DNA of 64,000 nucleotides from contig JARCOQ010000016.1 in assembly GCA_029207755.1 (NCBI GenBank), forward strand, positions 1,493,001-1,557,000. The letters run 5' to 3'. This document shows positions 1 to 12,957 of this stretch, piece by piece. Position 1 is the stretch's first letter. Every line of letters starts with the position of its first letter. The notes under the pieces were generated by a model. The model worked only from the letters and a program-made list of their open reading frames with translations. It ran no database searches and was not told the origin of the DNA. The position numbers and the translations under genes are program-made. This DNA comes from Chamaea fasciata. Its lineage: Eukaryota > Chordata > Aves > Passeriformes > Sylviidae.

Positions 1-39
1 TTTGGTTTTTTGGTGGTTTTTTTGTGGGTTTTTTTTTTT
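1..39. repeat. T/G-rich low-complexity tract
   Basis: The first 39 bases contain only T and G, in runs of three to eleven T broken by short G runs. A complementary-looking A/C-rich tract occurs at about 50.28 kb. It may continue to the left of the window, so its true length is unknown. Confidence 0.8.
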
Positions 40-3000
40 CATTTACTGGAATCATCTTGAAATTCAGAAGTCAAACGTTCTGGGAAGCAGTAGAAAGACT
101 GGAGCGTTGAGTCATGTGTGTAATTGTTGAAGATCGGATATACATCTGGGCGTGTTTTGGAGAGTGTTTGCAGCTCCTCAGAGAGCTAAAATCACAAAGA
201 AGGTGTGAAATAGAGTTCTCACTGCTGAAGACTCATCCCTTCATTTGAAATACTCCAGAAGGTATTTGTTCCAAGTAAGTTCATCTAAAGAGCAATTATT
301 CTAAAGACCGAGTCCCAAACTTTTTGACGTCCTTAAGGAAAAAAAAAATTCAGAAAGCTGGGACAAATTGAAACAAAGAGTGCAGGGACTTAGCCAGCTT
401 GTGGCACATGGATCCTGGGGCACTGACCTGAAACGTTGAGGCAGAGTTTATTTACAGCTGCAGAATCCCATTGAAAGCAGGATGCTTTACACAGAGTGCA
501 AATAAAAGAACTTTTCTAGAGTTGGTGACCAAGTAGAAAAATAATACGTACCTGTTGTTTGTCTCATTAAAATGTTTTTCATTCAACACCAGCCACTGTT
601 TTATTAGGGGCCTCCAAATTCCTCCACTCGGAAAGGAAACACGAAAACAGTTACAAGCTGCTTTAGAGAAAGCATTTTCCTTAGAGCTTTTGTGTAAGAT
701 ATGTGAGAGGCAGGTTCCCAGGGTTTTCCTGAGGACTTTCAGAAGCCAGTAAAGAAATGCAGTACGTATGTTACTACACTCTTGTGACTGTATTTTTATT
801 TGTGCAATGTAATGTATTCCAGAGAAATATTACTGTAGAGGGAAGTTAAGGTCGCAAATTGAAGGTTCTAAAATTGAGGGCTGCCATACTGAAACGTCAT
901 TTTCCTGAAAGCTGTGCCAGGTGGAACCAGGCTTGGGATTGTGGCAGGATGTGTCACTGCTTGCTTTCCTGTGAGTGGGAAAGCTTTCGCAGGTGCTGCT
1001 AACTGAGGTTACATTTCTGTTTTATAAACTCACGACTGGGCATTTAGCATCTATTACTTCACCCAACAGCGTGACTTTAATTAGAATATATTTTGTCCTC
1101 TGTTCGGAGGGCAGGAGTGATTTAGAAATATGTATATAAATATCAGTGCTGCTGGCACTTCAGAGAAGGCTGTCCCTCTGAAGTGCAGGGGTAAGTCTGC
1201 GCTGGTCTATGAATAGTGGAAAGTGATGTTCTTGCCAGCTAGTTTGTGGGTGAATGATTTGCTGTGAACTTTTCAGGGTTTATGACGGTAATTTGTTTGA
1301 GTTAGGCAAATAAAAATATTGCTATGCTATCCCAAATGATTCAATTGAAATAAGAAATGGAGCCCCCTTTATGCAGATCCTTTGTTCACCTCTGCAGCTG
1401 GCATTGGTTTGAATACACTAATAGCATCAGAATCCTGATTCTGGGGAGCCTCACCGAGTAGCTTCGCCTCCAGATGCAGGTTGCTCTGCTCTGATTTGAC
1501 TTGTGGATATCCTAAAGATTCATTCAGGATTCCATTTCTATCAGGAAAAGAAGTTCTAGTTAAAGACTATCTTTTAGTTGTGTTCAACAGTAAGCCAAGT
1601 TTTTTTGAGTAGGAATCTGTGCAGATTTGCCTTGTGTTTCCTGATCTTGCTCTTTGTGTATGTCTCTGTTTTCTACAATCACACTTCTATGATGACTATT
1701 CCACATTTATTGTAGACAGGGCTTTTCTACACAGCCCTGCAGCAAAGAGAGCTGTGTGCAATTGCTTCAACTTCTGCACCTGCACAGAATAGATATTTAT
1801 GATCCTCAATGAAGATGTGAAGGGCTGATTTGCCTTCCATCCCCCAGTGCTCTTACCCAGGGAAATGGAAAGCTTCCTCCCGTCAGACTGCGGATGAAAG
1901 AAAATTTAGGTTTTATGGTTAGGGAAGTACCTTTCTCACCGCCTATTCTCAGCTCATAAGTTTTCCTCTGCATTTTGTGCCTTTGGCATCCTCTTGACAT
2001 ATTTACGATTTTCGGCACAGTTGTGAGCATGAAATGCTAATGTGGAATAAAAGACAGATATGTTGGCAAAAGCAGTGTACTTTTGAGGTGAAAGCCTAGA
2101 TTATTATTAGGTGATACCACTCTTCCCTCTCCTGTTCAATGCTAGGCACATTCTCTAAGCTGCTGCCTGAAGCAGAGGGGTGGCAGCACATGGAACTTCC
2201 GCAGGGGACAGAAGCTGGGAATGCAGAGGAGTTGGTATTGTTTAACTGGCAGTGTGGTTACTCAGTGGCCTCTGAGCCTGGGCTGGCTGGGACATTCCTG
2301 TGGGACACATTCCTGTGCAGCCACAGGAGCAGCCGCCTGAGCATGGCTGGAGAGGGGGGCTCCAGCTGGGACGCTTTTGGCCAGACCCTGCCCTCTTGGC
2401 TCAGGGCAACCAGGGTGCAAATGCAGCTAAGAAAATAACAACGAAGCCCTTAAATCCTCCATCTAGGGTTATTACTGCTGGCCTGTGCATAAATTAAAGC
2501 CAGAGGTATGAAAAGAAATGAACAAATGGTAATCCGTGGTGGAATCCGGAGTGAAAGTCACTTATTGCATTAATAGTTTCTGATGTGTCTGAACGGTGTT
2601 GCTGAAAGACTTTACGTTTGGCAGAAAAAGATCCTAGAGAAGTGGCACAATGATGTAATTATTGGTGCATACAAACCAATTATCTGTGCAGAGCTGTCAT
2701 CCAAAGACACTACTGAAGCTGTTGTTGCCAAAATGTTGGTTAGAATCACAACTGATGTGTTTTCATGTTCGGCGCTGTTTCCCTGCACACATATATTCAC
2801 AAAACATAATGGAGCGTGTGCGTCTAACAAACAGCTGAAAAAATCTGCTTCTGGGCCCTCTCATGAACGGCTCAGCAGAGATTTTCAAAGGAATCCAGTG
2901 AAATTAGCACTCAGAATTTGCGTCTAAGGGTAGCGCAGTGCCCAATTCCTTTGACACCTTTTTGTACGAGGAAGGTTTGGGGCTGCTTCTGCTGGATTGT

Positions 3001-6000
3001 TTTCTGTCACTGTTCTGTGCTTGGAACTTGGTCTGCACTGCTGAGAGCAGCACTACAGTGTCAGAAGGAGAGAGGAGTAGAACTAACCAAAACACATAGT
3101 AGATGTACTGGGTAATAACATCTACCACTATCTACTCTAATATATTATTCTGATCTAAACAACGGCTATCTAATTTTCTAACTGCAAATCAGATTTTGAG
3201 GCATTTTAAGCTGGGGAAAGAAGTTTTGATTTCAGATTAAAAGTACCTGTCTGGTGAAGGAGGAGATAGGAAAGAATGCATCTGTTGTATTTCCAGCTGT
3301 TGCTCTTTAAAATTAGGAGCTTCAAGTGTCTCAAGGAACTGTCGGCTACGAGTTCAAGGCAGGACATTTTACTTTCCAACTCTGTTTGCTAGAACTTAGA
3401 TTTTTTTTTTACCTTCGATTTCTTATCTCAAAACGAAAAGATCAAGTATGTTTGCAGCACCACCTTTGTGGCTCCCCGAGGTGAGGAGCCAGGCTGGCCT
3501 CTGGTGGCCTTGCTGCCCCCAGGCCATGGTGCAGCTGGAGCTGCTTGTCTCACCTGTCCTTTTTCTCTCAGTGTTACCACAGGCCGGGGTCCTCAACAAA
3601 ACTTTTCATTCTGAGCAAGCTCTATTGCTAGGAAGTATATCAAAGTGTGTTGTTTAATCTAAAAACCGTGGAGTAGCGTTTAACCTAATGTGCGATTACT
3701 ATGTGGCAGTTAATGACATTTACATATTGAACATCAAAAAGTGATTTTGCCTGTAGCGAAGAGAACTAATCTTAATCGTTTTTGGAATGCTTGTGCAATG
3801 GTGCAATGCAGCGACCCGGCTTTATCGCTGTGATAATGACGTTAACAGCAGGATCTGGGTCCTGGAAGCTGGCAAGATCTACGAAACATTATCACTTTCA
3901 CCTTTGAACTTTATTATTAGTAGAAAATATTATTTTGTTCCGTAGATGTTTGTTGTGTATTCCCCTGGATGGTGCTGGGAGCGTTGGTCCCAGGGTGCTG
4001 TAGATGCATTGTTCCCAAACGCTGCAGTACCGGGGCTGCACCACAAACGTCCTCTTGTATTCAACTCGTGCTACATCAACCCTCCCCAAATGCTCACGGA
4101 GAGCAAGGGATGAAATGGTTGTGAGGAGTTTACGAGCGCAGAAAAGAGCTCACCGACATGGCTGGCTCAAGTCTCGCTGTATTTTCTGATGCTATGGCCA
4201 GTGGTTTAAAAAGAAATCCGGAGTTTTCAGCTGCCAGGGATATTCCACGTTTTCCACCTGTCTGTGCTTATCAGTGGGTACAGCTCCTCGCCTCAGTGGC
4301 TGATTTCTTGTGGATTTGTGTATTTTGGTGAGAAGCAATGCTTTTCGCCTAATCCGAGTGCCATTTAACTTCCCCCGAAGGACCATCAGGTTTGTTAGGA
4401 GCCCGCAAGACTCATTCCAACACCGATAATTAACTGCCTGAAACTTGACATAGCCTTAAATTTTAAAAGAGACTTGATAACATTCATAAACAACAGTTAG
4501 CAGGGAAAAAGGTAAAATTGCACGTGTCATTCTGTTTTCTACCATACACAATTTGCAGTTCAAAGTGAATATATTTAAATGAACTCCCCTGCAGCTACTG
4601 TTTACAGTAGCCTTCCAAGAACGATGAAAGCTTTTAAATAATGTAGAATATTACATGACTTGTTTTTCAAAACACATGCACTGAATGTTTCGGAGTGAAA
4701 AGTCTGTGTTTCAGATTAGATGGATTGCAGACAGCTGCTGCGTTTACTGAACGTTACAGATGGAATGGGAAATAAATGTAGGGAGAAGACTAAGAAAATG
4801 AAGGATTCTTAAGAGTGCCTTATGTCTGAACAGCAGTAACTCAAAGGTGGATTAGATTATCTCGTTTATCACCTTGATAGCTATGGAAATCCCACTCTCC
4901 CACCAAAAAACCCAAACCTACCTCTGCTGTGTTATAAGTGTATTTTCTGGGAAGCGGCTGTGCTGCTGCTGCTGCTTGTATTCTCCTCCCCAGCTTCTGC
5001 TTGAGTTTTTACCTATGACCAGCATTTTTAGCCTGTGCTCCTTTATCAAGGAAAGCCTTAGGTGTCAATGTAATGAGGCGATTACAGAGTTCAGGGTGCA
5101 GATGGACAGTTCTCCATTAGATTAGACATTTGAGTCCTTGCAGCCAGGAGTTCCTTCTCTCGATGCATTTGTAATGGATTAACTGCTGCTTTTGTATGTG
5201 CACCTTGACAAGGCGCAAGATAAGCAGCGAGAAGACTGACCTGGCTTCATGCTGATGGCTCATCAGCCTCCTGTCCATCCACCTGGTTTTGGATGGGTTT
5301 TGCATTTTAAACTAAGCCTTAGGCTGTCAAAGTTGCACAGCTTACACTGTGAAAGGCTGCTTAAATTTAACATCAAGTGTATCTACACAGACCGCTGGAA
5401 TTACTGCCTTGTAAAAGCCTGGGAAAAGGTGCAATCAGAAATGTAATTATATGTATTTATGGGATAATTAGGACAAAATTTTATTTTACCTCCCCTCAGC
5501 CAGAGAATGAGTTATGCCCTGAGCAGAAAGCTCTACACCTCACAACTTCTAATTTCTTTTAATAAGAAGCTGTTATTCAAAACTAGGGGCTAGCTAGTAT
5601 TCTCTAGATTCAGAATTGAAATTGGGCAGATAACACTTTCCTCCCTCCAAAGTGAAATTACAGTGAAATAAGTTATTCCATCACTGTATTTTACTTATTA
5701 TATCTTTATAAATGTGGCGTTTTGCAGAAGCAGAGTTAAAGAAATGAATCTTTATTCTTTGTGTCACAGTGAGAGTTAATGAGAGGAAAATAAATGTAGC
5801 TTCTTGCAATAGAAAGTGACATCACTAAAATTTCCTTCCCTTACCTGGGGGGAAAAAAGTCTGATGAATATGCAGAAAACATCCATTTATCATAACGTAC
5901 ACATTACAGAACCTGGAAACAACATTCCTCCGTAATATTTTTCTAGAAATTCAATTAAGGTTTAGAAATGTGCTTCTCAGCAGGGTAAAATAGCCTCTGT

Positions 6001-6550
6001 GGAACTCTATCCTCCAATGCTTTGGTTGTTTCCTTATTCCCTAATGCCAGGAATTGAAGAAGAAGAAAAAAGAAAAATAAAATGGAAGCCTTGGGGCACA
6101 TGACTGTTAATCCGTACAGTGGAGAGGTGACATGAGGGTGAGGAAATGGGTTATTCCATCTGTGAATTATTCTGCTTCTGTTCCTTGAGGACTGATATCC
6201 CCTGGTTGTTTATTACGTGAAACTGTACTTCATGACTGAATTTATGTATCTTTTACAACCATGTTACTGAACGTGAGTGAGCTGTAGGCTGTGGTTTCGC
6301 AGCCTGTTCTCTGTTGGGGTGTCTGCACCACTCAGCCTTGCCTCCCAATGTCCCTCCAGTCCTCTAAGAGTCAGTTTATGTCTTTCTAGGCTAGGAATAA
6401 CAGCATGGCTACACTTTGAGAATGGTTCTGCAAAAACGTATCATAAAGATACTAAAGAAAGTAATAATGTGCTCCATCAGATATTCTCTCTTGGGCTATA
6501 GATTTTATGCTACCATAAGAGAAGGAGATAAGCCATCATCCCTTGTCCAA
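40..6550. other. Unique non-coding DNA, no gene recognised
   Basis: No recognisable exon, RNA gene or transposon was seen. Open frames are at most 114 codons (2583-2927, plus strand, with a 72-codon frame open on the opposite strand at 2612-2830). Neither resembles a known family. A short imperfect tandem duplication of about 15 bases lies at 2289-2318 (two copies of a unit containing ACATTCCTGTG). The stretch 5600-6000 is AT-rich. Position 6212-6229 carries an 18-mer that recurs exactly at 18522-18539. Confidence 0.6.
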
Positions 6551-6622
6551 GAAACAAAACAAAACAAAACAAAACAAAACAAAACAAAACAAAACAAAAC
6601 AAAACAAAACAAAACAAAACAA
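6551..6622 (+). repeat. (AAAAC)n microsatellite
   Basis: At least thirteen uninterrupted AAAAC units follow a GAAAC, making about 70 bases of pure pentanucleotide repeat. Because five is not a multiple of three, the repeat is open in several frames. It generates spurious reading frames on both strands: Lys-Gln-Asn-Lys-Thr periodicity on plus and Phe-Cys-Phe-Val-Leu periodicity on minus. The purity suggests a young or still length-variable locus. Confidence 0.97.
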
Positions 6623-9600
6623 CCTAACAGAACTTGCCCAAGGAAAAGATATTAATTGACTGGCTCCTTCAGTACAGTCACCTTTAAAAATAAGCCTAGT
6701 TTTTAAAATAAAAGATTCCAAAAGTAGTATGGTTTATTTTATTATTTCTATGGTATTAAATACATTCCTTACATCCAGATCTTAACGAACTGTGTAAGTA
6801 AAGACGAGATGATCCATGTTTATGCATTTAGGTTTTGATGTACTTTCTGTAAATCCAGGAAATGATAGAAGGGAGTTTGCGCTATTCTGAAGCTGCATGT
6901 CTCTGTTCAGCTGCGGCTTTTTTGAAAGAAAGCAAACATTGAAAGACATTTTTTCCATTATACAGTATGTAATAGCCGTGATTTAAGAAACCTAATCCAT
7001 CCTTTCCAACTGTTCTATTGACATGCGTAAGTGGTGGAGAAAGCAGGTCCTTGGGGGTTAAAAATTGAGTCATGCAAGCTAGATTTGCGTTTAATCTCAA
7101 TGAAATGTCTTCCTTCCAAAGCAGAAGTTTCAGCCAAGAAAACTTGCATACAAGATGTCTGTTTAATTTTGTAATAATTGTTGATTTGTGTAATATGATA
7201 AAGCTTGAAGCTGAACAATTACACTTGTCCTGGGAGAAATGTCAGCAGAGGCAGAAAGCAGGAGAGCCCGTGGGAGCCGCAGTGCTGCTTTTTCTTGGGA
7301 CATTTGGGCTGGAGGATGATGTAAGAAAAAGATGGGCGACAACATGTGGTGGTCGTGGGCTCTCCCTGCTGCCCCTCCCTGTGCAATCCCTCAGCCTGAA
7401 GATTGTCTCTGGCAATTCACGCTCTCCTTCCACCCCTCCCCGTGCCCCCTTTGTGGAGGAAAAAGTGCAGAAGCAGCAGAAAAATGGCAATATTTCTCTG
7501 TACTGATCAGTGTTCCCATCAAGGATGGATTCCCCTGGGCTTGATGCAGTTCTCCAGAAGACAACTCCAGAAACTGTCAGCAGCATGAACATCCAAACCT
7601 GCTTCCAGTGCCTTGGGAAGGTATGGTGATGTGTGTTTACCTCTGCTGTCAGAGTAATCACCCCCTCATTAGACTAAACTACATCCCAGAATGATCAGTA
7701 AAGAAGTTTGATCCTCTGCTAACGTTTTATACGCTGAATGAGGCATGCTCTCAAAAAGTGTTTCATGCCTCATCTACCACTAAGTGCACTTCCAAGGGCT
7801 TTTAAAGGATTGTCTTTCTCATTCATCCAACAGAATGACCCCGAGAATTGATTTCATTATCTAGGCAAGCTAGTACTGTGCCTTGTTCTGGATTAACTGC
7901 AACTCTGGAACCGGTAATGTGTTCTTAATTTGAAAGAATGTTTTCACCGTGTGGTTTCTGAAGCCAATCAAATGAAAACCAGGAAACTGGCAGAAATCAC
8001 CAGTGGGAAATGTAGGAATTCCTTTGTGCCTTAGCATTTTAGAACTACACGGAGATGGACAGCAATGACTGCAAAAATATTCATTTGGATTCGTGTAAGC
8101 ATCCAGTCCTTAACAAGTATAAGCCAGTATACTGCATAAAAGACAGTCAATATCATTGGAGTGGGTTCTGAAAACTGCATTTTTAAGGATTTTATCAAAT
8201 CAGAAGAAAGAAGAGATTATAGAAGTCCATACATTTCATCTATGTTTTTATTGACAGTGTCTGTAAGAAATTTATATTAAAATATAATTTAAATTTCTCT
8301 TTAACACATCATATGATATTTAGAAATTCAAAATTTATATTAATCTTTATCTATTTAGTGAAGCTTGAATACTGAGTTATTCTTTGTTCATTGGAGCCAG
8401 GTTGTTTCCAGCACTGTGAATGTTCAGTTCCATCCACACCAAAGCTATGTTATCTTCATTCTTCTGGGTTTCTTTAGCCACGTCACACTTGACATCCAAA
8501 CAACCAGGTGAGCAGACAGTGTTGTAATTTAGCACAATTGTCTGCAATGTTCTTTGTGTGCTACTGAACAGCTGGACAGAGTGGCTTTCTTGAAGTCAGA
8601 TCATGTTGAAATCTGGGATAACATCACTAATTATTTGCTGTGTAGTCATAAGTGATGGGGATTTTGAGAAGTTCTCCCTGCAGTCCTATATTGGATCCCA
8701 AAGAAAGTTTTGGATGCTGAACAGGATCTGGGATGGTCTTTTATAAAATGTTGCCCAAGAGGTTTGAGGCCAACACAACCTGTTGGGATAAACTCTTCAG
8801 ATCCAGGAAAAGTCAGATTGAGATATGTTGCACATTAAGGTTAAATAAAACCAAATTGATAAAAGATCAAATTAGGAATTCTTAAACACAGACTCCCAGG
8901 CAGAGTCTTACATGTCCTGGTGTCCGTTTTCTTACACTGTGACCGTCACCCAAAGGAGCAGAAGGGAAGGTAACCGAAAATAAGCTCATGTCACTGGGAA
9001 AGCCCTGGCCATTGCTGACCTAAGCCATGCGACCAGAAACCTGCACAGATCAATAAAAAGGGGGGTGGTGGTCATTTTTTAACCGCTAAAAGCTCTGTTA
9101 CTGTGACTGGAGGAGGAATAACCACAGTGAAAGTCAGGGGAAAAAAGACAGCAGTTGCTTGTCCTGACCTTTCAGCACACTTTGTGCTTTCTAATTCTTG
9201 AAGTTTCACTTAGAGAGGTAAATATGCCACAATTTCTTGTCATTATATCACCAGGCTACTGAATTTCTTTTTAATTGAAAGCCTAGAGAATTTGAAAGGA
9301 AAGAATCGTCTTGATCATTATAGGAGAACTTCCCTACCTGTTTTATTTTTGCCGTCAGCATGCCAGTGGAAAACCAGGTCTTTGGTCTTTCAAGGGCAAA
9401 GATAAATTTGTATTTCTTTTGCAAAGGGCCTTCACTGGAAATCTGTCCTGTAGAGAATACTGATTGCAATGAAAGAAAGATCTTTGTATCTTTATTGTCC
9501 ATAGCTCAAGATGATAATCTTGTGTCTAAGGAAGTACAAGTGCCTTTGGCAGGTATGAAAACTATTATTTCAGAAGAGTTCTGCATCCTGAGCAATTCTG

Positions 9601-11460
9601 TGCTCAAACGGGATGAGACTGACTTTTGGCAAATATTTGACGATGTCAAAGATTCACAAGTTTGGGGTTTGAGTTAGTTCTTTATAAAATAAAATTTGAT
9701 TAAATATCAGAGAGTGAGGGAAATATTTAATTAAATAGGTACTTCCAGGCTTCAGGCTGAACGTACAAGTATCATCCTTTAAATATTCTATAGCTCACAG
9801 AGCCACCTGAGTCTGAAGCTTAAAAAAAATGAACACATTCTTCTGTCTTGTGTGATTCTGTGCTCTTGCTACAAACTTCTGTTATGGCCCATTTTGGAAA
9901 TTCTTTTAGTGTAACCTTATAAATCGCCTTTTTGAATTGTGATGTACGAAGATTACTGATGACAGCCCTAGAACTGCCCTGGGTACAGTTCTACCTATGC
10001 TTTTACAGATTCCTGTTTTAAACCTTCACTGATCTTAAGGGGAGTCCTTCGATTCAAAACTTTGTTTGGATGTCTAAAAATGGCATCAAGGCTCTTGCAC
10101 GTACCTAATGAATTTATTTGAAACACTGCACAGCATATCGTCTGTTACCTCTCACTGTCAGTGCTTGCTAAACCTTCTTGAGCTTCATGGTAATTGCTTC
10201 TTGTTTTTCAGAGCAATTTATAAACTGATGAGTCAATGAAAGAAAGTGGGAGGCAAAGTCCCTGTTTTGTGACTCCAGCAAAGGGACAGAGCTCTTAGTC
10301 CTCCACCTAATGTGATACATCTTTAATAGTTCTAGTTAAATTATGATCAGGTTGAAAGAGGAGTTCAGCTCTTCAGTGCTAGAAGGGTCACCCCTGTGCG
10401 CTCCAGGCAGAGAAGCGCATTTCAATAATGTGTGAACAAAGCCCCGTCTTGGTGAAAAGGAAACACAGGCTTTTGTTCCAGAAGCGGTGTAAAATATATA
10501 TTATGATTAAATATGTAAATGTCTTTTCATTACTTGAATTTTCCTAGTTGTCTCTCCCTAATGTCATCTTCTGTAAAGTTTTGTTATTCATATAAACCAG
10601 ATTTCTACAATGAGTGTCATGCAAATATTATCTCACATATGTTCAAAACAAGTAGATGTTTTGAGAAGCATTATTCTATTTTTTATTTATTAAAATAAAA
10701 ATATTAAAACAGAGTATGACTTTCTGAAGTCCATCTGTGACAGATGATGAAACAGAACCAAACTTTCAAGTGTGATCACAGTTCCTGCTCAGTCACTGTT
10801 TAAAGAGGCCCAGATGTTGCTTATTTAGCAAATTATCTTTTCTACTTCATAATCAAATATAGAGTTAAGAAAAATCTTTCCTACAGTAAGTGATCAATCT
10901 TTCTAAAGCATAATCCTGAAAAGCAGCAGGGCAACTTTTAAGTTTATTACTTATGACAAAAGCCCTTCCAAATGGGAATGAAGATTTCCCTTTCTTTGTG
11001 AAGAGTTTAAAAATGGAAGGTAGCTCCCTGGTGTGCCATAGTTTGGAAAAACACAATTTCACATGAATAGATTATAGCACTTTCAAAAAGTTAATTTATA
11101 TTATCTGAGCTGGAATTGTTAGGAAATTATAAAGGGAGGGAATCTATCTGGTCCTGCTCACTGGACTCAGTCATATGGAACTTTGTGGGTTGTTTACTAA
11201 GCATATTTGGAGAGCCAGTCCACAGGGGCAGGGTAGGTTGCCCCATTGCTTGACTGGAAAAACGCTACCAGAAAATTAGTTTTGTGAGCTTAGTAACCGT
11301 GGCTTGTGACTCTGACCTTAATTTCATTTGATGTGAAAGATGTAAATACTGGAGAAATACTAGAAAAGAATAAAAGAAAGAACCCCCCAGAACTCAAAGC
11401 AATTTGTATGGGTTTTACCTACCTAAGCAAGAAGAGGGGGAATGTGAGGAGTTAAATAAT
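6623..11460. other. Unique non-coding DNA with one exon-like segment
   Basis: No gene was recognised. Overlapping frames of 144 codons (plus, 7072-7506) and 139 codons (minus, 7242-7661) cover the same locally GC-richer patch and look like chance. The stretch 8200-8400 is very AT-rich. An exon-like segment at 9359-9552 is listed separately. A perfect octamer ATGCAAAT lies at 10619-10626, 12 bases after a TACAATG on the same strand. Confidence 0.6.
9359..9552 (+). other. Exon-like segment, unverified
   Basis: A pyrimidine-rich run ends in GCCGTCAG at 9358, a good splice acceptor. GGCAG followed by GTATGA at 9553 is a good donor. The 194 bases between them are open in one frame, which starts at an ATG at 9360 and runs on without a stop to 9677. 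The translated product has no motif I recognise and no partner exon was found nearby. Acceptor-donor pairs at this spacing arise often by chance, so this is only a candidate exon of an unknown coding or long non-coding transcript. Confidence 0.15.
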
Positions 11461-11610
11461 GAAACCAGGCTGCCCAGGTGGAAGGTGGAAATGCTGCAGA
11501 TGCTGGGAATTCGAATGGACAAGCTCATGATCAACCAGAGGGAGCTTTGCATTTGGCTTTGATCTCAGGCTTAGGCTGGATGACTTCCAGAGGTGACTTT
11601 CAACCGCAAG
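11461..11610 (+). mobile_element. Old CR1 LINE fragment, 3' end
   Basis: The segment opens with CCAGGCTGCCCAGGTGG, which resembles the CR1 'GAACAGGCTGCCCAGGGAGG' stretch near the end of ORF2. About 115 bases later comes GGCTGGATGACTTCCAGAGG and a CTTTCAACC, matching the CR1 3' UTR motif 'GGATGACCTCCAGAGGTCCCTTCCAACC'. The middle is heavily diverged and the terminal octamer repeat is not clear, so this would be an ancient copy. The matches at both ends in the right order and roughly the right spacing support it. Confidence 0.5.
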
Positions 11611-12812
11611 GGCACCAAGACTGTATGAAAGCAGGCACCAGTACTGGAGAAAATCTCACCTGCAGCTTGATTTTGGAGCTCAGCAGTACCAAAGGCAGAG
11701 ACTGCAGTCGCTCAGCAGCGTGCAGATCCGTGGTGTGAAATGAGAAGCGGAGCGCTCGCCGCCGTGAGCTGTGTGTGCAATAACGAGGTTATCAACCAGT
11801 GCAGCGGCGCTCTAAAGACTGGCTGCAATGAACACTCAACGCAATTATCTGCTTGTGACCCACCTGGGCACTCTGCAAGAAGATCTACATTAAATACTCC
11901 CCATTAACTAGAATGCAGATGGTGATCCAATTCACATTTTCTTAGAGAGTTGGCATTGGAAGTAGCTTGTTTTGCAATTGAATGCAGCAGCCATTCAGTA
12001 GAGGTAGAGGTTCATTAGCACTTTGCTAATTGGCATCAGTAAGTTTAAGGATCAGGAAAAGACTAGAAAGTAATGTATCTGAACTAGTTTCCTGACCTCA
12101 TTCCTGTTGCTAGCTCGTGTTAGACTCTGAAAATGCTGGCACCGAGTGAATAGTGTATAACCACTAGCTGTTAATTGCCAGAGGAGAAATGAGAGGGGTA
12201 GCGAACTTTGAAAGTCTTCACCCTCACCCTTAAAAAAAAGTCGAATCCTGTAGCTATGAAAGGCAATCTGATGAGTCTCTGTCCTGCCATTAAGGAAAAG
12301 GAATTGATCAAAGGTTATAAACAAGGTTTCTTAGGGGTTCGTTGCACCATGGGCAATCACAGTTAATACCTCTTCCTATTCAGTCTAGAAGGCTGTCCGT
12401 ATGCATGAAGACATTTATTTTTCAAAGGCAGCTGTCGAATAGTTAAGCTAGTTAGTCTTTCTAGTGATGCTTGTGTTTCAAGAAGTTTGAATTTCTTAGC
12501 TGCCCACTAAATTGGAAAGAAAAATGACACAGAAAATCCATACACTTAAGCTGCGTTTTCTTTGGTGGTCACTGAAAGCCCTTGGAGCTGGGCTGGCCGA
12601 GCTGTTGGAGTGAGGAGGGCAGGCAACTCCTGCCAGAAGCACAGCACAGTCCTGTCTGTCTTCTTGTCGGGGATGGAAGTGGAATCTGCCATCACACAGC
12701 GTGTGCTGCCAGGCAAACATCCATCCCTCTGCAGCACTTGTTAGCTCTCGTCTCATTTAAAGTGGATTCTTGGCCCCTCCTCTTCCATCTAAAGACGATT
12801 TTTTTGTTATGC
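11611..12812. other. Unique DNA; small CpG-richer stretch at 11.75 kb
   Basis: No gene was recognised. Around 11745-11820 several CpG dinucleotides cluster (GCGGAGCGCTCGCCGCCG). AT-rich sequence with many TAAT/ATTA cores follows to about 12040. This layout is common in conserved non-coding elements but cannot be confirmed without alignment. Open frames are under 91 codons. Confidence 0.5.
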
Positions 12813-12957
12813 AGAGTAACACGGGCTTGAAAGAGTCTCTGGAGGTCATCAAGTCCAGTCCCTGCTTAAAGCACAGCAGGGCTAGCTTTGAAATGAGGTC
12901 TGGCTCCTCAGAGTCTTGCTTAGTGGAGACCGCAAATCTCCAAAAGCTCTCCTGAGC
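12813..12957 (-). mobile_element. Degraded CR1 LINE fragment, minus strand
   Basis: Read on the plus strand, TCTCTGGAGGTCATCAAGTC, CCCTGCTTAAAGCACAGCAGGGCTA and, after a gap, GCAAATCTCCAAA occur in that order. They correspond to the inverted CR1 3' UTR ('CCTCTGGAGGTCATC', 'CCCTGCTCAAAGCAGGG', 'GAATATCTCCAAGG'). The element's 3' end therefore points left. The ATTCTGTG tail is not recognisable (GCAGAGTAACACGG may be its remnant). Substitutions and small indels are many, so the copy is old and both ends are approximate. Confidence 0.65.

Noticed and set aside
2583..2927. 114-codon plus frame that looks mildly protein-like
   Set aside because: The opposite strand is also open for 72 codons across it and I recognise no family. 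Not called without homology support.
3985..4040. Possible 5S-rRNA-derived SINE head (GGGTGCTGTAGATGC)
   Set aside because: Only about eleven bases resemble the end of 5S rRNA and no promoter boxes or SINE body follow.
6541..6721. Reading frames with Lys-Gln-Asn-Lys-Thr or Phe-Cys-Phe-Val-Leu periodicity
   Set aside because: They are translations of the (AAAAC)n microsatellite.
8640..8840. Possible very old CR1 or other LINE piece
   Set aside because: A few CR1-like words (for example GGGATGG and GTTGCCCAAGAGG) but not in consistent order. Not enough to call.
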